From the NCBI GenBank assembly GCA_964419145.1, contig CAYQOM010000005.1, positions 1-64,000 of the forward strand: a stretch of DNA of 64,000 nucleotides, in the 5' to 3' direction. The notes beneath the pieces were generated by a model, which ran no database searches, was not told where the DNA came from, and was given only the letters and a program-made list of their open reading frames with translations. The stretch is from UBA2336 sp964419145 (GTDB lineage: Bacteria > Bacteroidota > Bacteroidia > Cytophagales > Cyclobacteriaceae). Shown here one piece after another: positions 60,523 to 64,000 of the stretch (within the stretch, counting starts at the first letter, position 1; each line of letters begins with the position of its first letter). A program made the position numbers and the translations under genes.

Positions 60523-62880
60523 ATGCTCAAACACAGCCTCATTCTCATTTACCGGAACTACCTCCGTGCGAAAGGATATTTCTTCATCAACCTGATTGGG
60601 TTGGCCACAGGCCTTACCTGTACGTTGCTCATTTACCTGTGGGTGCGCGATGAACTGAACATGAATAAGTTTCATGCGCATGATGCGCGGTTGTACCAGG
60701 TAATGGAACATCAGCAATATGCCGATAACCTGATGACCACTTCCTCAACGCCTGGAATTTTATCAGAAGGGTTGAAAGATGAGTTTCCGGAAGTGGAGTA
60801 TGCCGCTACGCTTACGTGGGTAAATCCGTTTACACTTTCCGTAGGGGAGCACAATGTAAAGGCTAAAGGCTTTTATGTGGGTGCTGATTTTTTTCAGATC
60901 TTCTCTTTCCCACTGATTGAAGGACAAGCCGACAAGGTGCTTACCGATAAACTTTCGATTGTCATTTCGCGCGATATGGCAAAGAAGCTATTCGACACCG
61001 ATCAGAACCTGGTGGGAAAGGTGGTGGAGTTTCAACATCAGAAGTCGTTTACAGTAACAGGAGTTTATGAAAACCTTCCATCGTCATCTTCCTATCAATT
61101 TGATTTTGTGTTGCCGTTTGAAGTATTCAAGGAAGAAAATGAATGGGTAACCGAATGGGGCAACAATGGTCCCTCTACCATGATTGTGTTGCGCGAAGGA
61201 TCAGACGCGACTGCTTTTTCGGACAAGATCAAAGACTATATAAAGGGAAAAGAGGAGAAATCGAACGTCACACTGTTCTTACAAAAATTCTCTGATCGGT
61301 ACCTATATGGCCGTTACGAAAATGGTGTGCAGGCGGGTGGACGCATTGAGTATGTGAACCTGTTTTCCATCATAGCGATAGTCATCCTCATCATTGCATG
61401 CATAAACTTCATGAATTTGGCAACAGCACGCGCATCGCGCAAAGCCAAAGAAGTGGGCATTAAAAAATCAATTGGTGCACAGCGCAGGTCGCTTGTGTTT
61501 CAATACATCAGCGAATCGATGATACTTACGGTGTTGGCCGTTTTATTGTCGTTGGCGTTGGTTTGGTTGATCTTACCTCAGTTCAACTCTATTACCGAAA
61601 AGAACATTTCTTTATTATTGAATGATCCGCAATTGATGCTTTGGCTGTTTGCGATCACCGTGTTTACCGGAATTGTGGCAGGCTCATATCCGGCCTTGTA
61701 TTTATCAGGTTTTAAACCTGCTGCTGTATTGAAGGGTGTAGTGAAAGGTTCGTGGGGCGAGTTGTGGGCACGCAAGGGATTAGTGGTGTTCCAATTTTCG
61801 ATTTCGGTTTTTTTAATTGTATCGGTGCTGGTGGTGTATCAACAGGTGTCGTTTGTGCAAAGCAAAAACCTCGGCTATACAAAAGAGCAACTCATTCAGT
61901 TTCCGATTGAAGGAAAGGTGCTGGACAACCGCAAAACATTTCTGGAACAGGTAAGGAATATTCCCGGAGTGGTCAACGCTTCCGCTATCGGGCATTCTTT
62001 ACTGGGTCGGAACAGCAACACGGGCGGGTTACAATGGGAAGGCAAAAATCCGGAAGACATTATTTTATTTGAAAACATTCGCGTGGATTATAACCTGTTT
62101 GAAACCCTGGAGTTGGAATTCCTGGAAGGCAGGCCATTCTCGGAAGAATATGGAGCCGACAGCAGCAAAATCATTTTTAATGAAGCAGCTATTAAAGTGA
62201 TGGGCCTGGATGAACCCATTGGTAAGACCATAAAACTTTGGCAACAATACGATATGGAAATAATTGGCGTGGTGAAAGACTTTCACTTTCAATCGTTGCA
62301 CGATGTCGTGAACCCGGCCTTTTTTGCACTCACGCCACAATACACCTGGAACATCATGATTCGCCTGGAGGCCGGCAAGGAAAAGGAAACATTGGATGCG
62401 CTGCGTAATTTCTATGCTGACTTCAATCCTGGCTTCACATTCGACTTTCAATTTCAGGATCAAGAATATGCGCGCATGTATGCCGCTGAGCAACGCGTGG
62501 CATCTTTGTCGTTTTACTTTGCTTCGATGGCGATTGTTATTTCGTGTTTAGGTTTATTTGGGTTGGCAGCCTTTACTGCCGAGCGCAGGCAAAAAGAAAT
62601 CGGCATTCGCAAAGCATTGGGTTCTTCTTCAACCAATATTGTGCTGCTGCTTTCGGGTGATTTTACCCGCATGGTGCTGATTTCCATTTTGATTGGCCTG
62701 CCGCTCAGCTATTGGCTGCTCGATCAGTGGTTGGCGCGTTTTGCTTTTCACATCAGCCTCGAAGCCTGGTATTTTGTAGCCGCTGGTTTTCTGGCGCTGC
62801 TGATTGCGTGGTTAACGGTAGCCTCGCAGGCCATCAAAGCCGCTAATGTGAATCCGGTGAAATGTTTGCGGACAGAATAG
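60523..62880 (+). CDS. Orphan FtsX/MacB-type permease 4
   Basis: The 785-residue permease is a fourth member of the duplicated family and is a little shorter. It has first helix (GYFFINLIGLATGLTCTLLIYLWV), first MacB-type domain, FtsX helices with the loop RASRKAKEVGIKKSIGAQ, helices to GSYPALYLSGF, second periplasmic domain and end module with TAERRQKEIGIRKALGSSSTNIVLLLSGD and terminal VKCLRTE. It shows no CCGGACA motif upstream. It lies back-to-back with the unknown lipoprotein, with 259 bases between. Confidence 0.92.
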   Translation: MLKHSLILIYRNYLRAKGYFFINLIGLATGLTCTLLIYLWVRDELNMNKFHAHDARLYQVMEHQQYADNLMTTSSTPGILSEGLKDEFPEVEYAATLTWVNPFTLSVGEHNVKAKGFYVGADFFQIFSFPLIEGQADKVLTDKLSIVISRDMAKKLFDTDQNLVGKVVEFQHQKSFTVTGVYENLPSSSSYQFDFVLPFEVFKEENEWVTEWGNNGPSTMIVLREGSDATAFSDKIKDYIKGKEEKSNVTLFLQKFSDRYLYGRYENGVQAGGRIEYVNLFSIIAIVILIIACINFMNLATARASRKAKEVGIKKSIGAQRRSLVFQYISESMILTVLAVLLSLALVWLILPQFNSITEKNISLLLNDPQLMLWLFAITVFTGIVAGSYPALYLSGFKPAAVLKGVVKGSWGELWARKGLVVFQFSISVFLIVSVLVVYQQVSFVQSKNLGYTKEQLIQFPIEGKVLDNRKTFLEQVRNIPGVVNASAIGHSLLGRNSNTGGLQWEGKNPEDIILFENIRVDYNLFETLELEFLEGRPFSEEYGADSSKIIFNEAAIKVMGLDEPIGKTIKLWQQYDMEIIGVVKDFHFQSLHDVVNPAFFALTPQYTWNIMIRLEAGKEKETLDALRNFYADFNPGFTFDFQFQDQEYARMYAAEQRVASLSFYFASMAIVISCLGLFGLAAFTAERRQKEIGIRKALGSSSTNIVLLLSGDFTRMVLISILIGLPLSYWLLDQWLARFAFHISLEAWYFVAAGFLALLIAWLTVASQAIKAANVNPVKCLRTE

Positions 62881-62914
62881 GAGAGCCATCTTAAAATTCA
62901 TTAGAACATTTTTT

Positions 62915-62984
62915 AAACACATAGGCACATAGAACACATAGAAATTCACAATAGAACCTATGTGCTCTATGTGTCTATGTGGTT
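62915..62984. repeat. CACATAG/CTATGTG long hairpin repeat
   Basis: The left arm is three copies of CACATAG (in ACACATAGGCACATAG and AACACATAG) and the right arm three copies of CTATGTG (CTATGTGCTC, TATGTGTCTATGTGG), facing each other across about 15 bases. The arms pair over about 27 bases with few mismatches. It lies between the convergent permease 4 and DUF885 genes and may end transcription from both. A degenerate GAGCCATCTTAAAA (62883-62896) precedes it. Confidence 0.85.
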
Positions 62985-63006
62985 TAGATTTTATTGAAGT
63001 TCGAAG

Positions 63007-64000
63007 CTACTCTTTTACAGCTGGCACCAACTCATCTTCACCTGTCATCTGCCAGTGTCCTAAAGTTATGGGTATGTTGCCGATGGCGTTTAATTGATCC
63101 ATGAAGTCTTTCAGCACAAACGGTTCGTTGGCTGCTTCTTTCCCTTTGGCCACATCGGCTATAGTTTGTTCCAGCAGGTATTTGCCGGTGATGTAACTTG
63201 TACCATATCCGGGCTGACGCAAGTACAGGTGTTGTTCAAACAGGAGCAGCTCTTTTTCTGTTTTCATCCAACCCCGTGGGGTGAATTCGCTATGGATGGA
63301 ACCTGCTTCTTCCATGGTCATTTCATTGGCATGGGCATACAATGAACCGAGTCCGCGTGCGGCTCGTTGGGCAATCATAATGTACACGATTTCCTTTACC
63401 CGCGGATCATCATCATACAAACCGGCTTGCATAAACATTTCTTCTACGGCTGTAGCGGTACCTTCGTTACGCGAATCGAATATGTTGTAGAGTAAAGGCG
63501 CCCTTCTGATTTCGCTTTCATGCGGCTCCAGGTCCATGCGCGCCAGTTCAAACCAGTGATAGAAATGTGAGTACAACGGTCGGGGATCGAAATGCATGGT
63601 GATCACAAAAAAGTTTCGCCTTTCCTGCGGAACAAAGTTGCCAAGGTGAACGCGTAAGGCCGGTTCGAAATATTCTTTAACCGTTACGATCTGATCATTC
63701 TGGAGAAACCTCATCAGGCTCTGCGCGCTTTGCTCGGCCAGTGTATTGAATGCTTCAGGAGAATTGGCCGCTGTCAATGGCGGTAAATTTCTGTTTCGAT
63801 GTTCTTCCAATTTGAGGGAAGTCCACGCGCGTGCCAGTTCACGTTTCAGAATCATCACTTCATCCTCCCACGTTAACGGAACCAAGTGCACGTTTTGTTG
63901 ATACCACGTATAATTTTCTTTTCCGATACCGGATGGTCCGGTTTTCGAGGGTGCTTGCTGTTCCAGCCAATCAGCAAAGTTGTTTGTTGACGCAATAGCT
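63007..64000 (-). CDS. DUF885-like protein, C-terminal part (start outside window)
   Basis: The frame is open to the window end (it reads FADWLEQQAP...SGIGKENYTWYQQNVHLVPL), so the GTG at 63891 is not the true start. The present 331 residues match the second half of DUF885-type proteins: GIGKENYTWYQQNV, then EGTATAVEEMFMQAGLYDD, ARGLGSLYAHANEMT, LRQPGYGTSYITGKYLLEQTI and the ending LKDFMDQLNAIGNIPITLGHW. The zinc motif HExxxxH that many DUF885 members have is not seen; the equivalent place has PHESEIRRAPL. It may be a non-catalytic member. Gene order upstream is not visible. Confidence 0.75.
   Translation of the reverse strand, partial: AIASTNNFADWLEQQAPSKTGPSGIGKENYTWYQQNVHLVPLTWEDEVMILKRELARAWTSLKLEEHRNRNLPPLTAANSPEAFNTLAEQSAQSLMRFLQNDQIVTVKEYFEPALRVHLGNFVPQERRNFFVITMHFDPRPLYSHFYHWFELARMDLEPHESEIRRAPLLYNIFDSRNEGTATAVEEMFMQAGLYDDDPRVKEIVYIMIAQRAARGLGSLYAHANEMTMEEAGSIHSEFTPRGWMKTEKELLLFEQHLYLRQPGYGTSYITGKYLLEQTIADVAKGKEAANEPFVLKDFMDQLNAIGNIPITLGHWQMTGEDELVPAVKE

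Noticed and set aside
1..64000. tRNA, rRNA, CRISPR array or transposase genes
   Set aside because: Looked for and none seen; the regular repeats found are short words or palindromes, not spaced direct repeats, and no transposase-like reading frame was recognised.

Overview
The window looks like chromosomal DNA of a member of the Bacteroidota, most likely a Cytophagales/Cyclobacteriaceae-type bacterium (inference from gene content; no rRNA is present to test it). Pointers are the TAnnTTTG-type -7 promoter boxes, the scarcity of Shine-Dalgarno sequences, many lipoproteins and secreted proteins, an MG2/TonB-plug protein, four long orphan FtsX/MacB-type permeases without ATPases, a fused isobutyryl-CoA mutase (IcmF) and Uma2 endonuclease-type and CHY zinc-finger genes. 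There are no tRNA, rRNA, CRISPR, phage or transposase genes.

Layout. 1-9.6 kb: housekeeping run on the + strand: typA/bipA (cut by the window edge), a TPR protein, guaA, a TPR/periplasmic-binding protein, an outer-membrane barrel, hutI, osmC-like (minus), apt and a LON-domain protein. 9.7-19.8 kb: an M16 double protease, two small related secreted proteins, an Mla-like lipid transport operon (permease, ATPase, MCE protein) and icmF. 19.9-31.6 kb: MG2/plug protein, first orphan permease, M28 peptidase, Gfo/Idh/MocA oxidoreductase, Uma2 protein, SF1 helicase and an exported CHY zinc-finger protein. 31.7-34.7 kb: an AT-rich accessory island with a PIN-domain nuclease translationally coupled to a small Cas2/SinR-like protein, followed by three uncharacterised membrane or zinc-ribbon genes. 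34.8-43.7 kb: a beta-propeller protein downstream of a LuxR-type response regulator and a TPR-histidine kinase, a second orphan permease bracketed by two inverted 120-140 bp palindromic elements, and a flavin monooxygenase. 43.8-56.4 kb: RDD protein, small lipoproteins, amidohydrolase, TSUP exporter, MFS carrier, M20 peptidase, SPOR/OmpA protein, bestrophin-like channel, TPR, META, GNAT and YdeI-like proteins. 56.4-64 kb: two more orphan permeases around an unknown lipoprotein, and a DUF885-type protein cut by the window end.

The most unusual signal is not a gene. The window is strewn with short dispersed repeats of at least eight kinds: three GTCATTGCGA-ended inverted repeats, three palindromes carrying (degenerate) CTGAGCCTGTCGAAGG words, two of them with terminal inverted repeats (16 bp and perfect in one copy), and low-complexity word repeats (CAATTGT, GGTTACCGGT, TTGAATCTTGAA, TATAGTC, CTTTGCG, CACATAG). 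They sit in intergenic gaps, exactly on stop codons, and in three cases inside reading frames: as the core of a signal peptide, as a linker of IcmF between the B12 and G domains, and as a linker just before the helicase Walker A motif. Two different palindrome families each carry a similar nested mini-palindrome.
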